Assembly: GCA_031552845.1 (NCBI GenBank)
Contig: JAVBMC010000072.1
Location: 1-29,271, forward strand
Direction of reading: 5' to 3'
Source of the DNA: JAVBMC01 sp031552845
Lineage (GTDB): Bacteria > Verrucomicrobiota > Kiritimatiellia > RFP12 > DVOR01
Length of the DNA stretch: 29,271 bases
Shown here piece after piece: positions 1 through 7,619 of the stretch. Under the pieces are notes generated by a model. It did not search any database and was not told the origin of the DNA. It saw only the letters and a program-made list of their open reading frames with translations. The number at the start of each line of letters is the position of its first letter. The first letter of the stretch is position 1. Made by a program: the position numbers and the translations under genes.

Positions 1-1
1 G

Positions 2-319
2 CACATCGTCTCCATCACCGATGCCGCCACCGGTTCGCGAAACGACCAGCTCACTCCCGGCAACATGGTTGCGATCGACGGGTACAACCTGAAGATTCAC
101 CCCATGGTTGCCACGGAAGGTGTGTTTTTCACATCCGTCGACGGAGGAGGCACGCTCAAATCGTTACGCATTCTGGACAACACCCCCACGCGCCTCACCG
201 CGCAAGTACCCGCCGAGCTCGTCTCCGGCAATGCTTACACGGTTGAAGTCCGCAACTGCAACAAAGGGTGCAAGACTCTGCGCAGATCTGACTTCCCAAT
301 CATCTTCACTGTCGCCTAA
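2..319 (+). CDS. DUF4469-type protein, C-terminal part (5' truncated)
   Basis: The reading frame is open from the first bases of the window to a TAA at 319, so only the last 105 residues are seen. The visible part begins with a T-D-A-A-T-G-S-R-N-D-Q-L-T-P-G-N segment followed by an immunoglobulin-like beta pattern with a G-Y-N-L-K-I strand and a closing V-E-V-R-N-C. This pattern matches the DUF4469 Ig-like C-terminal domain as I know it, which is usually joined to an N-terminal HU-like DNA-binding domain. That N-terminal half would lie upstream of the window, so the DNA-binding role is inference. The internal ATG at 65 falls inside the conserved domain and is unlikely to be the true start. 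A strong terminator follows about 70 bases downstream, so this is the last gene of its transcript. Confidence 0.6.
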   Translation, partial: HIVSITDAATGSRNDQLTPGNMVAIDGYNLKIHPMVATEGVFFTSVDGGGTLKSLRILDNTPTRLTAQVPAELVSGNAYTVEVRNCNKGCKTLRRSDFPIIFTVA

Positions 320-388
320 CGGCGGCTAGCGCGAGATTGACAGACAGTATCCACCCCCTCCCAACGGTGGACAACAAAGACTCAAACG

Positions 389-416
389 GGGGCTGCCACA
401 CGGCGGCCCCTTTTTT
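389..416 (+). terminator. Rho-independent terminator after the DUF4469 gene
   Basis: A 9-bp GC-rich stem (389-397 pairing with 402-410, one G-U pair) closes a 4-base loop and is followed directly by six T at 411-416. It lies 70 bases after the preceding stop codon and separates that gene from the batD-like promoter. Confidence 0.9.
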
Positions 417-550
417 GTGCCCCAATCCCGCCCGCAGGCGCAACCCTCCCGCCGCGTGGGGGCTAGCCCCCCGGCTCACGGTACACCACGCCCTCGGATT
501 CAGGCACCCCCCTACACATACTAAAGCCTCCAACAACAACAGCAAGAGTA

Positions 551-579
551 TTGCAAAAAAGACTCCATTGCGCTATAAT
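551..579 (+). promoter_or_regulatory. sigma70-type promoter of the BatD-like gene
   Basis: TTGCAA (551-556), a 17-bp spacer, then a perfect TATAAT (574-579). The expected start point is near 586, only about 4 bases before the ATG at 590, so the transcript would be almost leaderless. Confidence 0.75.
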
Positions 580-589
580 ACGCCCCTTC

Positions 590-2404
590 ATGCGAAACCT
601 CCTGACCAGACTTTTAATCCTCTTTACCCTCCCCCTTGCGGCACTTGCTGAGGATCTCACCGTCCGCGCAACCGCCAACCGCAGCAAAATCTACTGGGGC
701 GAAACCTTCAACCTCACCATCGAAGTCAGCGGAGCCGACCGCGACCTGCTCCAACCCGCCCTCGCCATCGACAAAGCCGCCGCCACCACCGAATACCTCG
801 GCTCCCAAAGCCAATCCCGCTCCTCCATCACCGTCGTCAACGGCAAAGTCACCCGCGACGTCCGCCAAGGCCGCGCCTTCACCTACCGCATCAAACCCGC
901 CCAAGCCGGCACCTTCGACGTCGGCACCATCCGCGTCGCCACCCCCACCGCACAAACCCAAACCCCCGGCCCCGCCATCGAAGTCACCGGCCTGCAAGCC
1001 CAATCCAACGTCCTCGCGCAAATCACCGTCACCTCCACCGAAGTCCTCGTCGACGAACGCATCCGCCTCACCCTCACCCTCGACCTCCAAGCCCTCAACG
1101 GCAAATACGCCCAAGTCGAACCCATCCTCCCCGACCAGCCCCCCACCCTCACCGCCGACTTCCTCGAAATCGCCTACGCCCCCGATGGCCTCAAAACGCC
1201 CGACCTCCAAACCTACCTTAACCAACACGTCCAACAAAACGGCACCCGCGCCCCCGCCTTCTACCTCAACGACTACAAAACCCAAGGCTTCTCCAGCTTC
1301 TTCGACTTCGGCGACCCCTTCCAAGGCCGCCCCATCCGCTTCCGCATCGACCCCGAGAAAACCGACATCGACGCCCGCCGCTACTACCGCTACAAAATCG
1401 AACTCGACTACACCCCCACCCAGCTCGGCTCCTACACCTTCGGTCCCCTCACCTTCAAAGGCCCCGTCGTCACCGGCGTAACCGAACAAGGCCGCCCCAC
1501 CCTCACCGACATCTTCACCATCGCCCCCGCCGTCACCGTGCGCGTCATCCCCCCCCCCGAAGAAAACCGCCCCGCCACCTTCGTCGGCGCCGTCGGCCGC
1601 GACATGCGCGCCACTGCCGAACTCGACACCGCCACCTGCAAAGTCGGCGACCCCCTCAACCTCACCCTCACCCTCACCGGCGACGTCAACACCACCGGCA
1701 TCACCGCCCCCGACCTCTCCACCCTCCCCATCAAACCCCACTTCCGCCTCTACGAAGAAAGCCTCAAAACCAAAACCCACCCCAACGGCCGCAGCTTCAC
1801 CTACCGCATCCGCCCCCACCAACCCGGCACCCTCGAAGTCCCCCCCATCCCCGTCAGCTACTTCAACACCGCCACCCGCACCTACCAAACCATTGCCACC
1901 GACCCCATCCCCCTCCAAGTACAAGCCACCACCCAAATCGCTGCCGATGCCCAAGACACCCTCACCCTCACCCAAAACGGCATCAAAGCCCTCCCCGCCG
2001 CCATCACCCACACCCCTGGCCCCGGCATGACCGCTCCCCACATATCCAGACTCCAACTCCTCCTCCCCCTCAACTTATTACCTATCACTTATTACCTATT
2101 ACTTACTCTCCTCCCTCCCCTCCTCTACCTCCTCACCCGCCTCATCCCCGCGCTCCGCCGCAAAATCACCACCCACCTCCAACACACCCAACCCCGCCGC
2201 CAAGCCGCCGCCGCCGCGCGCGCCATCCGCCGCGCCAAAACCCCCGAACAACTCCGCGCCGCCATCACCCGCCGCCTCGCCCACCCCATCACCCTCACCC
2301 CCGAACAAACCACCCGCCTCAACCACATCCTCTACTCCGGCCAAAACACCGACATCACCACCCTCCGCCAACAAATCGCCAACATCCCCTTCCAACCCCA
2401 ATAA
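590..2404 (+). CDS. BatD-family (oxygen-tolerance-type) exported membrane protein
   Basis: The 604-residue product starts at ATG 590, giving a clean signal peptide (M-R-N-L-L-T-R-L-L-I-L-F-T-L-P-L-A-A-L-A). The frame also contains a TTG at 551, but that lies inside the -35 box. The N-terminus carries the BatD-like A-x-x-N-R-S-K-I-Y-W-G-E-T-F-N-L-T-I pattern, followed by several beta-sandwich repeats in the periplasm. A membrane helix lies near residues 495-520, and an Arg-rich cytoplasmic tail of about 75 residues ends the protein. BatD proteins normally act with BatA/BatB von Willebrand proteins and a MoxR ATPase, but none is in this window. Codon use is extreme, with nearly every third position C. 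The membrane helix is an exception, since it is encoded by TTA-rich heptamer repeats (2075-2109). The family call is good; the exact role in the cell envelope is not known. Confidence 0.75.
   Translation: MRNLLTRLLILFTLPLAALAEDLTVRATANRSKIYWGETFNLTIEVSGADRDLLQPALAIDKAAATTEYLGSQSQSRSSITVVNGKVTRDVRQGRAFTYRIKPAQAGTFDVGTIRVATPTAQTQTPGPAIEVTGLQAQSNVLAQITVTSTEVLVDERIRLTLTLDLQALNGKYAQVEPILPDQPPTLTADFLEIAYAPDGLKTPDLQTYLNQHVQQNGTRAPAFYLNDYKTQGFSSFFDFGDPFQGRPIRFRIDPEKTDIDARRYYRYKIELDYTPTQLGSYTFGPLTFKGPVVTGVTEQGRPTLTDIFTIAPAVTVRVIPPPEENRPATFVGAVGRDMRATAELDTATCKVGDPLNLTLTLTGDVNTTGITAPDLSTLPIKPHFRLYEESLKTKTHPNGRSFTYRIRPHQPGTLEVPPIPVSYFNTATRTYQTIATDPIPLQVQATTQIAADAQDTLTLTQNGIKALPAAITHTPGPGMTAPHISRLQLLLPLNLLPITYYLLLTLLPPLLYLLTRLIPALRRKITTHLQHTQPRRQAAAAARAIRRAKTPEQLRAAITRRLAHPITLTPEQTTRLNHILYSGQNTDITTLRQQIANIPFQPQ
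2075..2109 (+). repeat. YTATTAC heptamer repeat inside the BatD-like gene
   Basis: Consecutive 7-mers TTATTAC, CTATCAC, TTATTAC, CTATTAC and a degenerate TTACTCT. The same heptamers occur at 26462-26482 and 27094-27121. Here they are read in frame as part of a Leu/Tyr-rich membrane helix, using TTA and TAT codons that are otherwise rare in this gene. Confidence 0.85.
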
Positions 2405-2463
2405 TATACGGCAGGGTCTTCTTTCGGTCTACTAAATACGTCTGTTGAGGTATATCTACTCAT

Positions 2464-2545
2464 GATTACGCCTGTAATCACATACGACTACGCGTATAAT
2501 CATCCACGATCACGCCCGTGATCGCGCGCAACTACGCCTGTAATC
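2464..2545. repeat. Tandem array A: four palindromic units, exact 22-bp period
   Basis: Four 16-base units start at 2464, 2486, 2508 and 2530, separated by 6-base spacers. Units 1 (GATTACGCCTGTAATC) and 3 (GATCACGCCCGTGATC) are perfect inverted repeats that differ by a compensatory change in both arms. Units 2 and 4 have ACTAC-type left arms and two arm mismatches each. The array lies between the BatD-like gene and the promoter at 2623-2651, with 77 bases between the last unit and the -35 box. There is no T-run, so it is not a simple terminator. Confidence 0.9.
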
Positions 2546-2622
2546 GTGCGGAATTCTCTCCACATTTCAATAGAACGCCAAAGCATCCTCCTTTCTGCAC
2601 CGGTTAGGTGGATTGTTTTGCC

Positions 2623-2651
2623 TTGTGAATCCCCCGCGCACGGTGTATAAT
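2623..2651 (+). promoter_or_regulatory. sigma70-type promoter of the DciA/efflux operon
   Basis: TTGTGA (2623-2628), 17-bp spacer, perfect TATAAT (2646-2651). The expected start is near 2658, and an AGGAG ribosome-binding site (2663-2667) lies 6 bases before ATG 2674. Confidence 0.8.
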
Positions 2652-2673
2652 TGCCTGATATGAGGAGCGTACC

Positions 2674-3150
2674 ATGCGCAAGCGTAGGAACTTAAATAAC
2701 GGACTGCCGGATGAGGCTTGGTTTGCTGCATCGGGTGACGAGGACGACGAGGAACCCTCGGTGGAGCTGTCGGGCGAATCTGCCGAGTTGCCGGTGGATG
2801 CGGATGCGCCATGCAATCAGAAGGAGGCGGTGCCTCTGCAGGCGTTTATCGCACAGGCACTGTCAAACTTGGGCAAGCGGCAGGATTCGCTCACCGCCAA
2901 ACTCGCCCGCGATTGGGATGTGTTGCTGCCGCGCAGCATTGCGCTGGTCACGCGCCCGGGCAATTATGACAACGGCGTGGTCTACGTGCACGTACGTACA
3001 AACATGCACTTGTATCAGGTGCGGCAGAACTATCTCAATGCTATTTTCAAGGCGCTCATGCCCCTCGGCACGCCTGAAGAACCTATCCGCCGTGTGCAAT
3101 TGCAGATCAAGCCGGCCTCATTTGATGGTCTGCACGAAAACCGACAATAA
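2674..3150 (+). CDS. DUF721/DciA-family protein
   Basis: A 158-residue soluble protein. The first 50 residues are acidic and probably disordered (runs of Asp/Glu), followed by a DUF721-like domain (about 52-150). That domain has the typical W-D-V-L-L-P-R segment, a V-V-Y-V-H-V-R-T strand and a closing helix-strand pair. DciA proteins help load the replicative helicase DnaB in bacteria that lack DnaC, and the nucleic-acid-binding domain is often joined to a disordered region. The start is fixed by AGGAG 6 bases upstream and by the promoter at 2623. The stop codon directly abuts the ATG of the TolC-like gene, so the two are probably translated from one message. Codon use (G/T-ended) differs sharply from the C-ended BatD-like gene just upstream. 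The fold call is fairly good; the helicase-loader role is inferred from family knowledge. Confidence 0.65.
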   Translation: MRKRRNLNNGLPDEAWFAASGDEDDEEPSVELSGESAELPVDADAPCNQKEAVPLQAFIAQALSNLGKRQDSLTAKLARDWDVLLPRSIALVTRPGNYDNGVVYVHVRTNMHLYQVRQNYLNAIFKALMPLGTPEEPIRRVQLQIKPASFDGLHENRQ

Positions 3151-4503
3151 ATGAGACGCCCTGTCGTTATACATTCAGTGAAGTATTTATTATTATTGTC
3201 CGCCGCAATGTTATCCGCGGCGGGTTGCAGTACGATACGCGACGCCCGGCAAGCGCAGCGTGACGAATTGCCCCCACGCCCCTTCTACGAGTTCACCGAA
3301 ACCAACCGCCTGACGTTAACGGCGGCGGAGACGATCTCGCTCGACTGGCATCCGGACTTGATTACCGCAACGCAGGACATCGTCCGCGCCGAAATCAGCC
3401 TCCATCAAGCCGGCGTGAACATGCGCCCGATACTCACCTCCTCGGTCGGTTACGGCGGCGGCACGAGCGGCAGCTCTAGGAATGATTGGACGTTCCATTC
3501 ATCCGACGACACGCTTACGGTGGGGCTGGGGTTGAGCTGGGTGCTCTACGACTTCGGCCGCACGAGCGCCAACCAGCGTCAAGCCACGGCGAATCTCATC
3601 TCCTCCTGCGAGAGTTACCGCAACACCATCATTCAGCGGTTCTATCAAGTGCGCAGTGCATTTTTCATCTTGGCTGAAGCCCGCGAGCAGTGCAGCGTGG
3701 CCGAGGAGAACTTGGCACAGTATGACCTGCTCCTGCGCGAAGCCGAAGAACGCTTAAATGCCGGCAAAGGCATCAAGTATGACGTGAGCAAAGCGCGCAC
3801 CTCCCGCGCCAGCGCATTCAACACCCTCATTACGGCATCGAACGCCATCTACACGGCACAGGCCGAGCTGGTCAAGCAGCTCTCCATTGAAACCGACGCC
3901 CCTATCTTCCAAGAGAACGCCGAGCTGCCCAGTCCGCCTGAAGAACTCTCTCGGCTGATTGACATGGCGATGACCAACCAGCCCACCTTGCGCGTCCTAC
4001 GCGAGAAGGTCAGCGCGGCATCAGCAGGCGTTGATTACGCGATTGCCGACCTCTATCCTGAACTCGCCATCTCCGTCGATCCGCGGTTCTCCGCGACGAG
4101 TGCGGCTGAAATGCTGAACATCTCGTGGGGCGCGTCACTCGCACAAAGCCTCTTCCGCGGCTGGATGAAGGAGGACAACCTCAAGCAGGCCAAGGCCCAG
4201 CTCTGGCAGGCCAAGGCGGCCCTCGTCGAACAGGAGCAGCAGGTGCGTTCGGACATCGTCTCCGCGCTGGCCGATTTGCAAAGCTACCGCACGCTGGTGC
4301 AGGCCGCCGGCGAGATGGTCGTCGAAGCGAAGGAGAACTTCGACATCGTCAAAGAGTCCCTCGATGTCGGCGTCAGTTCAATCCTCGCCCTGACCGATGC
4401 GCAGGTTTACTATGTGCGGGCGCGCGTGGAGCATGTGGCCGCAGTGTATAACGTGGAGAAGTCGAAGGCGCGTCTCTTCTCAATCCTTGGAGTCATTCAA
4501 TGA
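3151..4503 (+). CDS. TolC-family outer-membrane efflux lipoprotein
   Basis: The 450-residue product begins with a lipoprotein signal peptide whose lipobox is L-S-A-A-G-C with Cys26. Two duplicated outer-membrane-factor repeats follow, rich in long amphipathic helices (about 60-240 and 255-445), as in TolC. Characteristic pieces include L-G-L-S-W-V-L-Y-D-F-G-R in the first half and S-L-F-R-G-W in the second. This protein should form the outer-membrane exit duct for the MacA/MacB-type genes that follow. ATG 3151 touches the stop of the preceding gene. A GTG at 3178 would give a shorter signal peptide and is an alternative start. The gene overlaps the next by 4 bases (ATGA), indicating translational coupling. 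The substrate cannot be read from sequence. Confidence 0.9.
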   Translation: MRRPVVIHSVKYLLLLSAAMLSAAGCSTIRDARQAQRDELPPRPFYEFTETNRLTLTAAETISLDWHPDLITATQDIVRAEISLHQAGVNMRPILTSSVGYGGGTSGSSRNDWTFHSSDDTLTVGLGLSWVLYDFGRTSANQRQATANLISSCESYRNTIIQRFYQVRSAFFILAEAREQCSVAEENLAQYDLLLREAEERLNAGKGIKYDVSKARTSRASAFNTLITASNAIYTAQAELVKQLSIETDAPIFQENAELPSPPEELSRLIDMAMTNQPTLRVLREKVSAASAGVDYAIADLYPELAISVDPRFSATSAAEMLNISWGASLAQSLFRGWMKEDNLKQAKAQLWQAKAALVEQEQQVRSDIVSALADLQSYRTLVQAAGEMVVEAKENFDIVKESLDVGVSSILALTDAQVYYVRARVEHVAAVYNVEKSKARLFSILGVIQ

Positions 4504-5720
4504 GAACACTAATCATCTTGATTTGCAGCGTAGCGCTCCTCGGCGCAGGCGGCTTCTTCGGCTATAAACACTTCACCGATGAGAAAGCCCCAACCGCCGA
4601 CCAATGGAAAACGCAGACCATCACCCGCGGCGAACTCGTGCATGAAGTCAACGCCACCGGCACCATCGAGCCTATCCTCACCATCTCCGTCGGCACGCAA
4701 GTCAACGGTCCCATCAAGAAGCTCTACGTCGACTACAATGACGAAGTCAAAGAGGGACAGTTGATTGCACAGATCGACCCCATCACCTACCAAGCCGCCG
4801 TCTCGCAGAACGAAGCACAGCTCGCCTCCAACAAAGCCAACGTCGAACAGATCGAAGTCAAGCTCGCGCTTGCCGAGAAGGAACTCGTACGCTCCGCCAA
4901 GCTGGCTGAGAAGCAGATGGTCTCGCAATCCGCTTACGACACAACGCTCGCTGAGCGCGATACCCTCACAGCTTCGCTCAAGATTGCCAAAGCCTCCGTC
5001 GCGCAATCCGAAGCCTCCCTCCTGCTCGCCCGCGCCAACTTGGGTTACACCACCATCTGCTCGCCTGTTGATGGCGTCGTCATCCAGCGTAACGTCGATG
5101 AAGGACAGACGGTCGTATCGAGCATGAGCGCGCAGGAACTCTTCTCCATCGGCACTGACCTCTCGCACATTCAGATCAACGCCAGCATCTCCGAGTCCGA
5201 CGTCGGCGTGATCAAGTCCGGGCAGACAGTGACCTTTAAAGTCGACGCCTACCGCACCACCTTCACCGGTGAAGTCGTACAAGTCCGCATGGCCTCCACC
5301 ACCGTGCAGAACGTCGTCACCTTCCCCGTCATCATCCGTGCGCCCAACCCCGGCAAGACGCTCTTTCCCGGTATGACGGCCAACTTGTACATCGAAACAG
5401 GCCGTCTCAAAGACGTGATCAAAGTACCGTTGGCCGCACTGCGTTACACCCCTGAATCCGAAACCGGCGAAGGCAAGCCCTTCTTCCGGCCCGGCTCCGG
5501 CGTATGGATCGTCGGCAATGACAACAAACCCATGCGCGTGGACATCAAGCAGCTGCTATCCGACGGCACCTATGCCGCGGTGGAAAGTGAAGAACCCCTC
5601 GAGAACAAAGCTGTCATCCTCGGCGTGAATATGCAGAAGGCGAGCAAGGACAAGCAGACCGAGAATCCATTCGCATTCAAGCCGCCGGGAAGCAAGAGCG
5701 GCGGAGCTCCCAAGAGATAA
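4500..5720 (+). CDS. MacA/HlyD-type periplasmic adaptor
   Basis: A 406-residue membrane-fusion protein. An N-terminal membrane anchor (about 3-22) is followed by the split lipoyl/barrel-sandwich domain (about 52-95, with G-T-Q-V-N-G-P-I-K-K-L-Y). An alpha-helical hairpin (about 98-175, S-Q-N-E-A-Q-L-A-S) comes next, then the second lipoyl half (C-S-P-V-D-G-V-V-I-Q-R) and beta-barrel and membrane-proximal domains ending near 380. The order is that of MacA-type adaptors, which link an inner-membrane ABC transporter to a TolC-type duct. Its start overlaps the TolC-like stop by 4 bases, and the ATPase gene starts 4 bases after its stop, so the pump subunits come from one message in equal order of assembly. 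Confidence 0.9.
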   Translation: MRTLIILICSVALLGAGGFFGYKHFTDEKAPTADQWKTQTITRGELVHEVNATGTIEPILTISVGTQVNGPIKKLYVDYNDEVKEGQLIAQIDPITYQAAVSQNEAQLASNKANVEQIEVKLALAEKELVRSAKLAEKQMVSQSAYDTTLAERDTLTASLKIAKASVAQSEASLLLARANLGYTTICSPVDGVVIQRNVDEGQTVVSSMSAQELFSIGTDLSHIQINASISESDVGVIKSGQTVTFKVDAYRTTFTGEVVQVRMASTTVQNVVTFPVIIRAPNPGKTLFPGMTANLYIETGRLKDVIKVPLAALRYTPESETGEGKPFFRPGSGVWIVGNDNKPMRVDIKQLLSDGTYAAVESEEPLENKAVILGVNMQKASKDKQTENPFAFKPPGSKSGGAPKR

Positions 5721-5724
5721 CGGC

Positions 5725-6396
5725 ATGCTGATCAAAGTGACAGACCTGAAGCGCGGATACTTCCTCGGCACCGAGGAAGAGATTTGGGCTTTGGATGGCG
5801 TCGACATTGAGGTGGCGCGCGGAGACTTCGTCGCCATCATGGGCGCAAGCGGTTCCGGCAAAAGCACCCTCTTGAATGTACTGGGATGCTTAGACTCACC
5901 CACCAGCGGCAGTTATTGGCTGGATGGAATCGAAGTTGCCAAAATGAACCGCAGCGAGCTCGCCCGTGTGCGCAACCAGAAGATCGGCTTCGTCTTTCAG
6001 AACTTCAACCTTTTGCCGCGCACCTCAGCGCGGGAGAATGTTGAGCTGCCCGTCCTCTACAGCCACGCCAGCCATCATGCCCATATGCACGAACGTGCCG
6101 AAGAATTGCTCAAACAGGTGGGGCTCGGCGAGCGGATGTTCCACACCCCCGCTCAGCTCTCAGGCGGACAGCAGCAGCGCGTGGCCATTGCCCGTGCTTT
6201 GATGAACAAGCCCCCCCTCTTGCTCGCCGACGAACCGACCGGCAACTTGGACTCGCACTCGACTAAAGACATCATGGAGTTCTTCAAGTCGCTCAACGAA
6301 GCCGGACAGACCATCGTCATGGTGACGCATGAAGAAGACGTGGCCGCCTACGCCAAACGCCGCATCATCATGCGCGACGGCAAGGAGGTCAAATGA
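5725..6396 (+). CDS. MacB/LolD-type ABC transporter ATPase
   Basis: This 223-residue nucleotide-binding subunit carries all core motifs: Walker A G-A-S-G-S-G-K-S-T at 40-48, Q-loop Gln92, ABC signature L-S-G-G-Q-Q-Q-R at 145-152, Walker B L-L-L-A-D-E at 165-170 and the D-loop N-L-D. The sequence belongs to the MacB/LolD/FtsE group. In Escherichia coli MacB the ATPase and permease are one chain; here they are two genes whose ends overlap in ATGA. The cytoplasmic ATPase would power extrusion or envelope remodelling through the permease and adaptor encoded on either side. I see no missing residue. Confidence 0.95.
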   Translation: MLIKVTDLKRGYFLGTEEEIWALDGVDIEVARGDFVAIMGASGSGKSTLLNVLGCLDSPTSGSYWLDGIEVAKMNRSELARVRNQKIGFVFQNFNLLPRTSARENVELPVLYSHASHHAHMHERAEELLKQVGLGERMFHTPAQLSGGQQQRVAIARALMNKPPLLLADEPTGNLDSHSTKDIMEFFKSLNEAGQTIVMVTHEEDVAAYAKRRIIMRDGKEVK

Positions 6397-7619
6397 GCTG
6401 GAGCATGATCTTCCGTGTAGCTCTGCGCGCCTTGCTGCGTAATAAAGTCCGCTCACTGCTGACCTCGCTCGGCATCATCGTTGGCATCGCCGCGGTGATT
6501 GCAGTGGTGGCCGTGGGCGAAGGCGCCTCGGTCAGCATGAAAAACCAAATCAGCTCCATGGGCGATAACCTTGTCATGGTGTTTGGCGGCAGTATGAAGA
6601 CCGGCGGCGTGCATGGCGGCGCAGGCGGCGTGCAGACGCTCATGGCGGAGGACGGCGAAGCAATGCGCCGGGACTTCCCCGAGCTCATCAAAGCCTACAC
6701 CCCGCTCGTGCGCAGCGGCGGCCAAGCGGTCTCCGCCAACAATAATTGGTATACGCAGTTCCAAGGCGTCACGCCAGAGTTCCTGATCGTCCGTAAGTGG
6801 AGCGTGGCGCAAGGCAACTTTTTCACCGACTCCGACACGCGCAATGCCGCGCGGGTTTGCGTGATCGGTCAGACCATCGCCGACAATCTCTTCCCTTACG
6901 AAGACCCCATCGGCCAAACGTTCCGCATCCGTAACATTCCCTTCAAGATTCTCGGCATCTTGGAGAGGAAGGGCACCAACTCGATGGGGCAGGATCAGGA
7001 CGACCTGATTGTTCTGCCCTTCACGACTGTCCGCAAAGTGCTACGTCGGGGCGCATTCAACAACGTCGATCAGCTTTTGTTCAGCCTCTACGACCTTGAC
7101 CAAATCCCCGAGGCCAAGCGGCAACTGGAGTCCCTCCTGCGTCAACGCCACAAGCTCGCGGCAAAGGTCGAGAATGACTTCACCGTCGTCGACATGACGG
7201 AAATCACCGAGATGGCCACCAGCATTTCCAGCTTGATGACCGTGCTCATGGCGGTAGTCGCATCGATCTCATTGTTTGTCGGCGGCATCGGCATCATGAA
7301 CATCATGCTTGTGTCAGTAACAGAACGTACGCGGGAGATTGGCTTACGCATGGCGATTGGTGCCACCCCCGCAGCGATCCTTGCGCAGTTCTTGACGGAA
7401 TCCGCCGTGCTCTCAACCCTGGGCGGCATGATTGGCATCGGCTTCGGCGTTGCGGGAGCAACCGCAGTTGGCGAGCTCAACAACTGGCCGATCTACATCA
7501 CACCTAGCTCGGTTGTCATTTCATTTGCGTTCAGTGCCGCCGTCGGATTGTTCTTCGGATTCTATCCCGCGTTGAGGGCTTCACGTCTTAACCCAATCGA
7601 CTGTTTGCGGTATGAATAA
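6393..7619 (+). CDS. MacB-type ABC transporter permease
   Basis: The 408-residue protein has the four-helix MacB/FtsX layout. One membrane helix sits near residues 20-45 (ending V-A-V-G-E-G-A). A large periplasmic MacB_PCD-like domain (about 50-275) follows. Three closing helices lie in about 283-400, with the conserved G-G-I-G-I-M-N-I-M-L-V-S-V and E-R-T-R-E-I-G-L-R-M-A-I-G-A segments that contact the ATPase. MacB-type transporters do not carry substrate through the membrane but act by mechanotransmission on the periplasmic side. The gene overlaps the ATPase by 4 bases and the next gene by 8, so both flanking genes are translationally linked. Confidence 0.95.
   Translation: MSWSMIFRVALRALLRNKVRSLLTSLGIIVGIAAVIAVVAVGEGASVSMKNQISSMGDNLVMVFGGSMKTGGVHGGAGGVQTLMAEDGEAMRRDFPELIKAYTPLVRSGGQAVSANNNWYTQFQGVTPEFLIVRKWSVAQGNFFTDSDTRNAARVCVIGQTIADNLFPYEDPIGQTFRIRNIPFKILGILERKGTNSMGQDQDDLIVLPFTTVRKVLRRGAFNNVDQLLFSLYDLDQIPEAKRQLESLLRQRHKLAAKVENDFTVVDMTEITEMATSISSLMTVLMAVVASISLFVGGIGIMNIMLVSVTERTREIGLRMAIGATPAAILAQFLTESAVLSTLGGMIGIGFGVAGATAVGELNNWPIYITPSSVVISFAFSAAVGLFFGFYPALRASRLNPIDCLRYE

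Noticed and set aside
614..2056. A 480-codon open frame on the - strand antisense to the BatD-like gene
   Set aside because: It is Gly/Val/Glu/Asp-rich low-complexity translation caused by the C-ended codons of the real gene; no domain, no promoter and no ribosome-binding site.
2469..2479. Match to the human Alu sequence ACGCCTGTAATC, suggesting contamination
   Set aside because: Only the short core matches, it recurs in a 22-bp tandem with variants, and the flanks are unrelated to Alu.
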